A stretch of 64,000 nucleotides of DNA, taken from positions 62,001-126,000 of the forward strand of contig NZ_SRJD01000004.1 in assembly GCF_004684935.1 (NCBI RefSeq). The letters are read 5' to 3'. Shown piece after piece: positions 28,682 through 36,011 of this stretch. The notes beneath the pieces are model-generated. The model made no database searches. It was not told where the DNA came from and saw only the letters and a program-made list of their open reading frames with translations. The stretch is from Sporolactobacillus shoreae. GTDB lineage: Bacteria; Bacillota; Bacilli; Bacillales; Sporolactobacillaceae. Position numbers and translations under genes: made by a program. The stretch's first letter is position 1; each line of letters starts with the position of its first letter.

Positions 28682-28975
28682 ATGAAACAGGCGAGACGTT
28701 CACTCTTTGCGGTGGCGCTGCTTTTTCTGCTGTTCCTGATGCAGCAATTCGGTCTGATTGATCCTGTGTTGTCGAGAATGGGAAGTATACCTTGGTGGAT
28801 TTATCTTGTTGTTGCCGGTATCCTCTTCAGTGGCTATCAGGCATTTTCACTTTCCAGGCAGGACAAAGAAATTGATGATGAATGGAATGAAGAGCAAGGC
28901 AACATCTTTATTCGAAGAATGAATGCAGAAAAAAAGAAACGACGCAACGGTAAGAACCCGAAAGCCATGCAATGA
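28682..28975 (+). CDS. yhaL: YhaL-like sporulation-associated membrane protein
   Basis: Protein of 97 residues with two hydrophobic segments (about 8-22 and 38-55) and a charged tail (DEWNEEQGNIFIRRMNAEKK). The core PWWIYLVVAGILFSGYQAF and the position between yhaM and prsA match YhaL of B. subtilis, which is shorter and lacks the first helix. AGGTTTTCTTTA before the ATG is a moderate ribosome site. The terminator stem overlaps the last codons. Function is unknown; it is annotated as a sporulation protein in relatives. Confidence 0.7.
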   Translation: MKQARRSLFAVALLFLLFLMQQFGLIDPVLSRMGSIPWWIYLVVAGILFSGYQAFSLSRQDKEIDDEWNEEQGNIFIRRMNAEKKKRRNGKNPKAMQ

Positions 28976-28998
28976 CTGGCTTTCGGGTTGTTTTTTTA
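28955..28998 (+). terminator. Terminator of yhaL overlapping its coding end
   Basis: AACCCGAAAGCCA and TGGCTTTCGGGTT form a 13-bp stem, then GTTTTTTT. Confidence 0.88.
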
Positions 28999-29035
28999 CA
29001 TACTAAACAAATGGATAAGAAAAACCGTGCAAGAT

Positions 29036-29222
29036 CGGCCCCTAATCATTGACTCTGTGTTATTGAGGTGTTGGATCAACACTTCGGCTCTTCGCTTGTT
29101 GCGGGCGATCCGTGAGTCTCTTCGCTCGGTTCCCTCACTGCGGTGTCTCCCTTGGCTCGCTGTTCCGCAGGCGTCTCGCACATCCGCTTTCACTGTTTTA
29201 TGGCCAGATTTATACTTCCTTA
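29036..29222. repeat. Family B repeat, copy 1
   Basis: Non-coding repeat of about 187 bp between yhaL and prsA. It begins CCTAATCATTGACTCTGTG, shares a GC-rich core (GCGGGCGATCCGTGAGTCTC ... TTGGCTCGCTG) with the other B copies and with family A, and ends GGCCAGATTTATACTTCC. Nearly identical to the copy at 33.5 kb over its whole length. Confidence 0.75.
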
Positions 29223-29227
29223 TCTTT

Positions 29228-29280
29228 TTAAAAAAGAAAGCGTCCAACCGCCGAGCGGCGGATGAACGCTTTCTTTAAAA
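29228..29280 (-). terminator. Terminator of prsA
   Basis: AAAGAAAGCGT and ACGCTTTCTTT are 11-bp arms with an inner CCGCC/GGCGG hairpin; the A run on the plus strand gives U residues on the prsA transcript. Confidence 0.75.
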
Positions 29281-29302
29281 ACAATCATTGACACGGCCTC
29301 GG

Positions 29303-30193
29303 TTACGGTTGTGTCGGTGTTGTTGAGGAAGTGGTGGTGTTACTGAAGAGATTTTTAAACTGTTTGTCTACTACCTGGATATCCGCATTTTTGATCAGTG
29401 TCTGCATCACTTGATCCTGTGATTTTTGCTTGCTTGCAAGATAAGCATCCTTGACTGAAGTTTTCAGAGAATTATAATCGTCTCTTTTACCCTCAAGTTT
29501 GATGATGTGATATCCACCGTCATTGCTGGAATAAACCGGATTGCTGATCTGTCCGACCTTCAGTTTCATGGCCGCGTTGCTGAATTCAGGAACCATAGTC
29601 GATTGCTTGAACCATCCAAGTTCTCCGCCCTTTGACTTGGAGCCCGGATCGATGGAGTATTTCTGGGCAAGATTAGCGAAGTTGGCGCCGCCCTTCAACT
29701 GTTTCAGAATGCTGTCAGCTGTTTTCTTGTCTTTGACCAGAATGTGGCTTGCTTTCAGTTCTGTAAGCTGAACTTTATTCTTGTTGTAGTAATCACGAAG
29801 CGCCGTATCGGTAACCTTGATTCCTGCCTGCTGGGCTTTGGCCATCATCAGAGAATCCTTGATCTGACGACGGAACTGGCTTGCGGTCAGATTGTTCTGG
29901 GCAAGCGCCTGCTCAAACTGAGCCTCAGTTGAGAAGGTCTTGCGGACCTGATCATATTTTGTGCTGACTGCTTTATCAGAAACATTGTAATTTTTCTCAA
30001 GCAGTTTTTCGTAAACGAGGTTCTGAAGAACCTGCTGGCCGCTGGTATTCTTAAGTTCATTATAGAATTCGGCCTTAGTTATATTCCCACTTTTGGTTTT
30101 CACAACAGCGGCATTATCTCCACTGTTGTTTCCGCAAGCTGCAAGGCTCGCCATAACAAGCACCGAGGCCAAAGTCATCATTAATTTCTTCAC
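29303..30193 (-). CDS. prsA: Foldase lipoprotein PrsA (peptidyl-prolyl isomerase)
   Basis: Extracytoplasmic lipoprotein foldase of 296 residues that assists folding of secreted proteins at the membrane-wall interface. Signal peptide with lipobox SLAAC and acylated Cys20; a parvulin-type PPIase domain lies at about 130-225 (ASHILVKDKKTAD, GGELGWF, GGYHIIKLEGK). I start at GTG 30193, with AGGAG 8 bases upstream; another in-frame GTG nine bases earlier is too close to it. The tail is Thr/Ser-rich. Its nearness to cssRS-like genes suggests a secretion-quality neighbourhood. Confidence 0.95.
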   Translation of the reverse strand: MKKLMMTLASVLVMASLAACGNNSGDNAAVVKTKSGNITKAEFYNELKNTSGQQVLQNLVYEKLLEKNYNVSDKAVSTKYDQVRKTFSTEAQFEQALAQNNLTASQFRRQIKDSLMMAKAQQAGIKVTDTALRDYYNKNKVQLTELKASHILVKDKKTADSILKQLKGGANFANLAQKYSIDPGSKSKGGELGWFKQSTMVPEFSNAAMKLKVGQISNPVYSSNDGGYHIIKLEGKRDDYNSLKTSVKDAYLASKQKSQDQVMQTLIKNADIQVVDKQFKNLFSNTTTSSTTPTQP

Positions 30194-30556
30194 TATGTCC
30201 ACTCCTAATCAGGTTTTGTTCCCATTTAATAAAGTTTTCGAAGGAGCATGATTTTATCCGTCTCTCACCTTCAAAAAAAGGATTAATCCGCGATAGTCAA
30301 ACGCCAACACTGTTTATTTTATCGAAAACAGACAGGCTTGTCGAGAAGCTGCCTTTTTTTTCGACAAACGGATTCCGTAAACTTCGGATCAGTGCTCAGG
30401 TTAGCTGAGAGTTTCTGTTCGCAGTTTATAGAAAGTGCGCTATAATTAACTTCTATGAATGGATTTGGACGCGGCGGGGTTCAGGTATTTTACCGGGAAG
30501 GGGACTGGCCGCGGCAGAGAGGGGCAGAATGAATCTTGGGGAATGGTGACAGGGCA
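30194..30556. other. Divergent intergenic region between prsA and ypmS-like gene
   Basis: Holds two small inverted repeats: TTGTCGA/TCGACAA (30338-30367), with eight T in its loop, and CTCAG/CTGAG (30393-30407). TATAAT at 30441-30446 is a candidate -10 for the rightward genes. No gene is seen. Confidence 0.4.
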
Positions 30557-31147
30557 ATGTTTAAGCCAATTAAGAAAAACAGATGGAGGACAGCCTTTTT
30601 CGCGTTGCTCATTATTGTCGTAGCAGTGCCGTTTTTCCTGTTCGGGCTGTTGACCGGAGGATTATCAAGTAATTCTGTGACTCCGGGCGGGCTGCAACCC
30701 GGGAGCAAAAACGCCGCTATTTTTACCGTACAGGCTAATAAGCAGCAACTAGAGACCCTGATTAATGACCAGATTCGTTCCAATAAGAATAGTCGGCTGA
30801 CGTATCAGGTCTCGATTGGCAATCAGGTGGCTTTGAATGGCAGGTATCGCCTCCTTTTTACGGGAATTCCTTTCTCCCTGACTTTTAACCCTGTAGTCAG
30901 CAATGGGGATATCCTTCTTAAGGAATCAGAAGTGAAGCTGGGCAGCATCAGGCTTCCTGATCAACAGGTTCTGAGCTTTCTGAAGGCTGGAAGTAAATTT
31001 CCAAAGTGGGTGATCATTCAGCCTGATAAGCGTCAGGTATATATCAATCTGACTTCCGTCAAGATCCAGAATGGTATGTATCTTCGCGCAAAAACGATTG
31101 ATCTGCCGAAAAATGACGTCTCCTTTACTGTGCATCGGGGAAATTGA
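30557..31147 (+). CDS. YpmS family (DUF2140) membrane-anchored protein
   Basis: Protein of 196 residues with one N-terminal helix (about 11-32) and an extracytoplasmic domain. Similar in layout to B. subtilis YpmS: a segment like FTVQANKQQLETLINDQI, then SRLTYQVSI, and FPKWVIIQPDKRQVYINL near the end with NGMYLRAKTIDLPKNDVSF. The start is uncertain: ATG 30557 has AGGG very near, and TTG 30536 is an in-frame alternative. It lies 127 bases before ampS. Function is unknown. Confidence 0.75.
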   Translation: MFKPIKKNRWRTAFFALLIIVVAVPFFLFGLLTGGLSSNSVTPGGLQPGSKNAAIFTVQANKQQLETLINDQIRSNKNSRLTYQVSIGNQVALNGRYRLLFTGIPFSLTFNPVVSNGDILLKESEVKLGSIRLPDQQVLSFLKAGSKFPKWVIIQPDKRQVYINLTSVKIQNGMYLRAKTIDLPKNDVSFTVHRGN

Positions 31148-31274
31148 TTCAGGTCAATATTGGCAGCGCCAGTATTATGATAATCACGGAATGATAAAAT
31201 AGATCAGAAAGAATAGTGTGATAAATCAAATCAAAAAGCTTCCGTCTGGTGAAGCTTCTTTGGAGGGATCAGTA

Positions 31275-32507
31275 ATGAGAACTTTTACAGAAATGCTGGA
31301 CAAGTATGCTGAACTTGCTGTAAAGGTTGGCGCAAATGTTCAGAAAGGACAAGAGGTGATTGTCAAATCACCGATCGATGCCGGTGAATTGGCCAGACTG
31401 GTTACCGAGAAAGCGTACAAAGCCGGTGCAAAGCGTGTCTACTTCAATTGGACCGATGATGGGCTTGACCGCCTGCGTTTAAAATATGCCTCAGAAGATG
31501 TGATCCGTGACTATCCTGTCTGGAAAGCCGACATGCTGGAAACTTTAGTGAAACGCGGTGCTGCCTGCATTGATATCCGCACGACAGGAATCGGCATGTC
31601 GGATGGCGTTGATCCGCACAGGGCTGCGTTGGATGAGGAGATCATGTGGAAAGCGCTCCATACCTATTACGACTATCGTATGTCCGACAGGGTCAGCTGG
31701 ACGATACTCATTTATCCGACAGTTGAGTGGGCGAAGAAACTGTTCCCGGGTAAGATCCGGGAACTGGCCATGGCCGATCTCTGGAATGTGATCTTTAAGA
31801 TGACGCGGACGGATCAAGATGATCCGGTTAAGGCCTGGGAGAACCATTTGAACACGCTGACAGAGAAAAAACTGGCGCTTAACAGGAAAAAATTTCGGAA
31901 ACTGCACTATAAAGGACCAGGCACAGATCTGGAAATTGAGTTTGACCCGCTGTATCACTGGGATACCGGTGCTTCCGAGAATAGCAGCGGTACAAGGTTT
32001 GTAGCCAACATGCCGACTGAAGAAGTATATACTCTCCCCTTAAAAACTGGTGTCAATGGAACAGTTACGAGCACAAAACCTCTGAACTACGGTGGGACAC
32101 TGATCGAGAAATTGACTTTGGTTTTCAAAAACGGAAGGATTGTCGAGGCAAAAGCGGAGAAAGGTGAAGAAATACTCAGACATCTGATCGATACTGAAGA
32201 AAGCTCACATTATCTCGGTGAAGTGGCTCTGGTACCTGTTGATTCGCCAATATCGGCTTCCGGTCTGACTTTTTATACGACACTCTTCGATGAAAATGCA
32301 TCGTGCCACCTGGCGATCGGTAAAGCGTATCCGACATGCCTGGATGGAGGAACAGAAATGACCCGCGCGGAACTGGACGCCCATGGTGCGAATGACAGTC
32401 TGGTCCATGTGGACTTTATGGTCGGATCGGCGGAACTGAACATCGATGGAGAAACAGGAGAAGGCGAATGGGAACCGGTTTTCCGGAAGGGAAAATGGGC
32501 ATTTTGA
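31275..32507 (+). CDS. ampS: M29 family aminopeptidase
   Basis: Cytoplasmic metalloaminopeptidase of 410 residues (thermophilic aminopeptidase T / AmpS family) that removes N-terminal residues from peptides. Recognisable blocks: VKVGANVQKGQEVIVKSPID near the start, SSHYLGEVALVP, ASCHLAIGKAYP and HVDFMVGSAELNIDG near the end; the last carries metal-ligand residues. I start at ATG 31275, with GGAGGG 7 bases before it; the frame is open upstream to 31218 without a ribosome site. A strong terminator follows. Confidence 0.9.
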   Translation: MRTFTEMLDKYAELAVKVGANVQKGQEVIVKSPIDAGELARLVTEKAYKAGAKRVYFNWTDDGLDRLRLKYASEDVIRDYPVWKADMLETLVKRGAACIDIRTTGIGMSDGVDPHRAALDEEIMWKALHTYYDYRMSDRVSWTILIYPTVEWAKKLFPGKIRELAMADLWNVIFKMTRTDQDDPVKAWENHLNTLTEKKLALNRKKFRKLHYKGPGTDLEIEFDPLYHWDTGASENSSGTRFVANMPTEEVYTLPLKTGVNGTVTSTKPLNYGGTLIEKLTLVFKNGRIVEAKAEKGEEILRHLIDTEESSHYLGEVALVPVDSPISASGLTFYTTLFDENASCHLAIGKAYPTCLDGGTEMTRAELDAHGANDSLVHVDFMVGSAELNIDGETGEGEWEPVFRKGKWAF

Positions 32508-32543
32508 AAACAGAATATTGATTGGATGATCTGTAAGAAATAA

Positions 32544-32585
32544 TCAGCCTGAACAGCGGGGGTTCCGTTGTTCAGGCTTTTTTGA
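32544..32585 (+). terminator. Terminator of ampS
   Basis: AGCCTGAACA and TGTTCAGGCT, 10-bp stem, followed by six T. Confidence 0.88.
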
Positions 32586-32672
32586 TACAGATGGAAGTTA
32601 ATCAGGCGCTGAACGGCTCAATTTTTTTAGCATTAGGAAGGATTCTATCTGGGAAGGACGGTTAATTCCATA

Positions 32673-32706
32673 GAAAAAAACAGGATGACCATTCATCCTG
32701 TTTTCT
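32673..32706 (-). terminator. Terminator of the yhaH-like gene
   Basis: AAAACAGGATGA and TCATCCTGTTTT flank a short loop, with seven A on the plus strand giving the U tract of the minus transcript. Confidence 0.8.
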
Positions 32707-32726
32707 CAACACAAATTAAAAAACGA

Positions 32727-33131
32727 TCAAAGCGAAGGCGGGGTTTCTTCTTCGCCCGTTTTCTTCTCAGGGGCTTCTGTTTTCAGCTTGTTTGTCAGTT
32801 TTTCTTTGGCCGCTTCAAGCTGGACAACATTATTTTTAATTTTTGTCAGATAAGGCTGGATATCATCTTTCCAATCTTTCAGCAGGTTTCCCAGATCGGA
32901 AACAGTGGATTTTAAGACAGGTATACTTTCATCTTTCAGTTCAAGTACCCGGTCCTTAACAGCATTTAGATTATTTGCGACATCTTTAAGCGGCTGCTGA
33001 ATGGTTACAGCTTTATCTTTGATATCCTGCCTGAATTCTTCCCCTTTTTTAGGTGCAGTCAGCAGTACAATGGTTCCGCCTACGACGCCGCCGATTACCG
33101 CGCCGATCGTGTATGAAAGAAATTTACCCAT
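32727..33131 (-). CDS. yhaH: YtxH domain protein (YhaH-like)
   Basis: Protein of 134 residues from ATG 33131. A glycine-rich hydrophobic segment near 5-26 (IGAVIGGVVGGTIVLLTAP) is followed by KKGEEFRQDI, the YtxH signature, then a long amphipathic coiled coil and a charged, Pro/Glu-rich tail. GAGGTGG lies 5 bases before the ATG; an in-frame GTG three codons earlier is within that site. Position next to trpP matches yhaH in B. subtilis. It may be a general-stress membrane-associated protein; function is unknown. Confidence 0.8.
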   Translation of the reverse strand: MGKFLSYTIGAVIGGVVGGTIVLLTAPKKGEEFRQDIKDKAVTIQQPLKDVANNLNAVKDRVLELKDESIPVLKSTVSDLGNLLKDWKDDIQPYLTKIKNNVVQLEAAKEKLTNKLKTEAPEKKTGEEETPPSL

Positions 33132-33287
33132 AAAGTCCACCTCTTCTTTCGAAATTCTTTTTAACTAACACTATTATACCCCAGACCGAAGCGCTTATCA
33201 CTTGTGAGGTAGATGACGGATAAAATTCATGAGCATTAAAAAAAACCGGGCAAAAATCGCCCAGTCCTAAAAACCCGTGATACGCAT

Positions 33288-33470
33288 TGTTTTGCCTTCT
33301 TCCAAGCGACGCTTCGGTTGCTCGCTTGCCGCGGGCGATCCGTGAGCCTCCTCGCTCGGTTCCCTCACTGTGGGGTCTCCCTTGGCTCGCTGTCCCGCAG
33401 GCGTCTCGCACCTCCACGTCTGAGTCCGAATGTATATTCGGCAGATTGAATCCATCGATCATTTTATACT
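33288..33470. repeat. Family B repeat, copy 2 (diverged)
   Basis: Shares the core from GCTTGCCGCGGGCGATCCGT to GTCCCGCAGGCGTCTCGCAC with copies 1 and 3, but its outer parts differ. Preceded by a CCGGGC/GCCC hairpin in an A-rich context near 33240-33265. Minus-strand frames across it are not genes. Confidence 0.65.
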
Positions 33471-33501
33471 TTCTTGTCTTTTAAAAAAAACCGGGCGAGC
33501 C

Positions 33502-33704
33502 CGGCCCTAATCATTGACTCTGTGTTATTGAGGTGTTGGATCAACACTTCGGCTCTTCGCTTGCCGCGGACGATCCCCGTGAGTCTCCTCGCTCGGTTCC
33601 CTCACTGCGGGGTCTCCCTTGGCTCGCTGTCCCGCAGGCGTCTCGTACCTACGCTTTGAATCTCATCCAAGGCCCTGTTTTATTGGCCAGATTGATACTT
33701 ACCC
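33502..33704. repeat. Family B repeat, copy 3
   Basis: Starts CCTAATCATTGACTCTGTG like copy 1 and ends GGCCAGATTGATACTTACCC. A CCGGGC/GCCCGG hairpin abuts its left side (33491-33504). Confidence 0.75.
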
Positions 33705-33745
33705 TTTAAAAAAGTCCCGCCCGGTCAGGCGAGACTTTAGTTTCT
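33705..33745 (-). terminator. Terminator of trpP
   Basis: AAAGTCCCGCC and GGCGAGACTTT pair with one mismatch around CGGTCA; A-rich plus strand supplies the U tract. Confidence 0.75.
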
Positions 33746-33750
33746 TCAGT

Positions 33751-34296
33751 TTAGTGAACAGATGCTTTTGGTGCTGCCTTGATAAAACCGCTCCGCGCGC
33801 CAATTTGCTCGACAATCGGATAAAGAACGGCAACACATACCGTGTTGAAGGCAGCTGTTGGTAAAACGAGCGTCAGAAAAAGTCCTGCGAGGGGTACCTG
33901 TGCATGCATGATGAAAACCAAGCTTGCGAGGAAAACTGCCCCGCTGAATGACGTGCCCAGAAATCCAAGTATAATAGCTGAAATATATCGTGGCAGTCCT
34001 TGCAATCTGCCCGCAATCAAGCTGAACAAGAGGAATACGACAACTGTCGTCGAAAATTTATCAATGATTGAAGGAAGCTGTCCGCCAGGCATTGCAGTGG
34101 TTAGGGCCCCGATAATTCCAGCGACCAATCCAACAGCCAGGAAACTTTTCTTGTCTGCGAAGAAGTAAAGTGCCAAAAACAGCATAACCAGCATCAAGTC
34201 CGGTTTCATTCCGAAAAGAATCGGCGGCACAACCGCATGCAACACCGCACCGATAGCTAAAAATACAGCAATAATAACTAAATTCTTGATCCTCAT
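33751..34296 (-). CDS. trpP: Tryptophan transporter TrpP
   Basis: Membrane protein of 181 residues with five to six helices, closely resembling B. subtilis TrpP (YhaG): LVIIAVFLAIGAVLHAVVPP at the start, then PDLMLVMLFLALYFF and GLVAGIIGALTTAMPGGQ. It should import tryptophan. The ribosome site and start codon are embedded in a run of GAG/UAG triplets, the signature of TRAP-mediated translational repression that is known for trpP in B. subtilis. It sits between yhaH and hit, as expected from synteny. Confidence 0.92.
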   Translation of the reverse strand: MRIKNLVIIAVFLAIGAVLHAVVPPILFGMKPDLMLVMLFLALYFFADKKSFLAVGLVAGIIGALTTAMPGGQLPSIIDKFSTTVVVFLLFSLIAGRLQGLPRYISAIILGFLGTSFSGAVFLASLVFIMHAQVPLAGLFLTLVLPTAAFNTVCVAVLYPIVEQIGARSGFIKAAPKASVH

Positions 34297-34315
34297 ACTA
34301 ATCTCTCCTCAACTC
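34292..34315 (-). promoter_or_regulatory. TRAP-type GAG/UAG triplet site over the trpP start
   Basis: Reading the trpP mRNA, five triplets occur: GAG (34315-34313), GAG (34310-34308), GAG (34305-34303), UAG (34300-34298) and GAG (34294-34292), separated by 2, 2, 2 and 3 bases. They cover the ribosome site and AUG. One more GAG lies 13 bases upstream. Confidence 0.75.
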
Positions 34316-34413
34316 ATTCTGATAGTTCCTCCAGCAGTGTCCCAGCGACCCGCTGCAAGGTGTAAAGCCAATATACACTCTTTTTTATGAAAATGCAAAC
34401 AATTAAGAAATAA

Positions 34414-34845
34414 TTACTTTATGTTTTTTGCGATAGCCTGTGCAATCTCCGCGCGCTGTTCATTCGTGTAATCGTCGGCGTGCGACTGGAAGCTGAACGA
34501 GAAGGTATCCGATTCGCTATAACGCGGGATCAGGTGCAGATGATAATGGAAAACGCTCTGCCCTGCGAGAGCGCCGTTATTATTGAGCAGATTCATCCCT
34601 TCCGGATGGAATGCTTCATTGATGGCCGCGGCGATGACGGGAACACGGCGGAACAGTTTCTCAGCGATCTTCGGATCCAGATGAAAGATATCTTTCTGAT
34701 GAATTTTGGGAATAATGAGTGTGTGCCCCTTGGTCACCTGGCTCAGATCAAGAAAAGCGAAAACATCTTCATCTTCATAAACCTTTGCACTTGGGATTTC
34801 CCCGTGGATTATTTTGCAGAAAATGCAATCTGATTCTTCCGGCAT
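34414..34845 (-). CDS. hit: HIT family nucleotide-binding hydrolase
   Basis: Histidine-triad protein of 143 residues. The catalytic motif HYHLHLIPRY is near residues 98-107 and CIFCKI near the N-terminus may bind zinc. Such proteins hydrolyse adenosine phosphoramidates or related nucleotides. AAAGGATGATC precedes the ATG. It is divergent from ecsA, the same arrangement as in B. subtilis. Confidence 0.93.
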   Translation of the reverse strand: MPEESDCIFCKIIHGEIPSAKVYEDEDVFAFLDLSQVTKGHTLIIPKIHQKDIFHLDPKIAEKLFRRVPVIAAAINEAFHPEGMNLLNNNGALAGQSVFHYHLHLIPRYSESDTFSFSFQSHADDYTNEQRAEIAQAIAKNIK

Positions 34846-34956
34846 AAATGATCATCCTTTCTGTCCTACGAAAGTTTTTCCTGAATTGCCTCTATTTTAT
34901 CACAACTCCGGTGGAGAACGGAAAACCGATTGACGAACAGTCTGATTTCATTTTTA

Positions 34957-35068
34957 GGATTTGTTAAACTGTCTGCTGTTTTCGCTCCACGCGCTCGCTT
35001 TCCACAGGGGCCGTGCATTACGTTCAATCAACAGAGAGATAAAATCAACTTTGGTTTTTAATAGAGCC
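34957..35068 (+). mobile_element. Family A MITE-like element, internally deleted copy
   Basis: 112 bp starting GGATTTGTTAAACTGTCTG and ending near AATAGAGCC. Both terminal inverted repeats are recognisable, but most of the GC-rich interior is missing. No exact 8-bp duplication remains. It lies between hit and ecsA. Confidence 0.65.
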
Positions 35069-35174
35069 TTTTTGTTAAAAGACAAATGGTTGCCCGAAAC
35101 GTCTTATTAAAAGTAAAATAGAGAAGTAACGGAATGATTTTTGCTAAGGGCGATGTTAAACATTATTGCTGTCT

Positions 35175-35192
35175 TTTGGCACGTTTGCCAAA
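35175..35192. promoter_or_regulatory. 18-bp palindrome upstream of ecsA
   Basis: TTTGGCACGTTTGCCAAA: 7-bp perfect arms with a 4-base centre, 64 bp before the ecsA start. An operator is possible; the regulator is unknown. Confidence 0.35.
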
Positions 35193-35255
35193 TGGATGAA
35201 AAATGATTCTTTAACTAATCTTAGCTAAAAAAACGAGTAACATAAGCGGGAGTAA

Positions 35256-36011
35256 ATGATGACATCAATTTTAACGGTTAAACATATGAGCGGCGGCTAT
35301 ACGCGGCAGCACCCGGTTCTCCATGATCTTTCATTTGAACTGAACGCCGGTGAACTGGTCGGTCTTGTCGGTCTGAACGGGGCGGGCAAAAGTACAACAA
35401 TCAAGCATATTCTCGGGCTTCTGGATCCTTTTGACGGTGAAGTGCGGATCGGTGGTAAAACAATAAGGGAGGATAAGTTGGGCTATCGCCGGCAGCTGGC
35501 TTATGTACCGGAAATACCCGAACTCTATGAGCAGCTGACGCTTGAGGAACATCTGCGGCTGACAGCCATGGCCTATCAGCTGGATGAAAAAACCTTTGAG
35601 GAGCGAAGCGCGCGGTTGCTTCAGCTGTTCCGGCTGGAGAAAAGATTGCACTGGTTCCCCACCCATTTCTCAAAAGGAATGCGCCAGAAAGTCATGATCC
35701 TATGCGCCTTTCTTGCTCATCCGGATTTGTATATTGTCGATGAACCGTTCGTCGGTCTGGATCCGATCGGTATCCAATCTCTGCTTGATCTGATGGTTGA
35801 AATGAAAGGGGAGGGCGCGGGGATACTGATGTCGACACATATCCTTTCAACAGCGGAGCAGTATTGTGACCGGTTTATCATTCTTCATGAAGGAATAATT
35901 GCGGCGCAAGGTACGTTGGACCAGATCAGAAAAAAATTTGGCGACGCCCGGGCTTCGCTGCAGGAAATTTACCTGGCGGTGGCAAGAGGGGAAACGGAAT
36001 GGATCAGTTAA
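35256..36011 (+). CDS. ecsA: ABC transporter ATP-binding protein EcsA
   Basis: ATPase of 251 residues of the Ecs transporter, needed in B. subtilis for regulated membrane proteolysis (RasP), secretion, competence and sporulation. Walker A GLNGAGKST is near 37-45, the signature is FSKGMRQKV (Lys for Gly, usual in EcsA), Walker B is LYIVDEPFVGLDP. Two adjacent ATG codons are possible starts; GGGAG favours either. Its end overlaps ecsB by 13 bases. Confidence 0.93.
   Translation: MMTSILTVKHMSGGYTRQHPVLHDLSFELNAGELVGLVGLNGAGKSTTIKHILGLLDPFDGEVRIGGKTIREDKLGYRRQLAYVPEIPELYEQLTLEEHLRLTAMAYQLDEKTFEERSARLLQLFRLEKRLHWFPTHFSKGMRQKVMILCAFLAHPDLYIVDEPFVGLDPIGIQSLLDLMVEMKGEGAGILMSTHILSTAEQYCDRFIILHEGIIAAQGTLDQIRKKFGDARASLQEIYLAVARGETEWIS

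Noticed and set aside
35175-35192. TTGGCAC before ecsA as a sigma-54 promoter
   Set aside because: The -24 element is present but no TTGCA-like -12 element follows at the required spacing.
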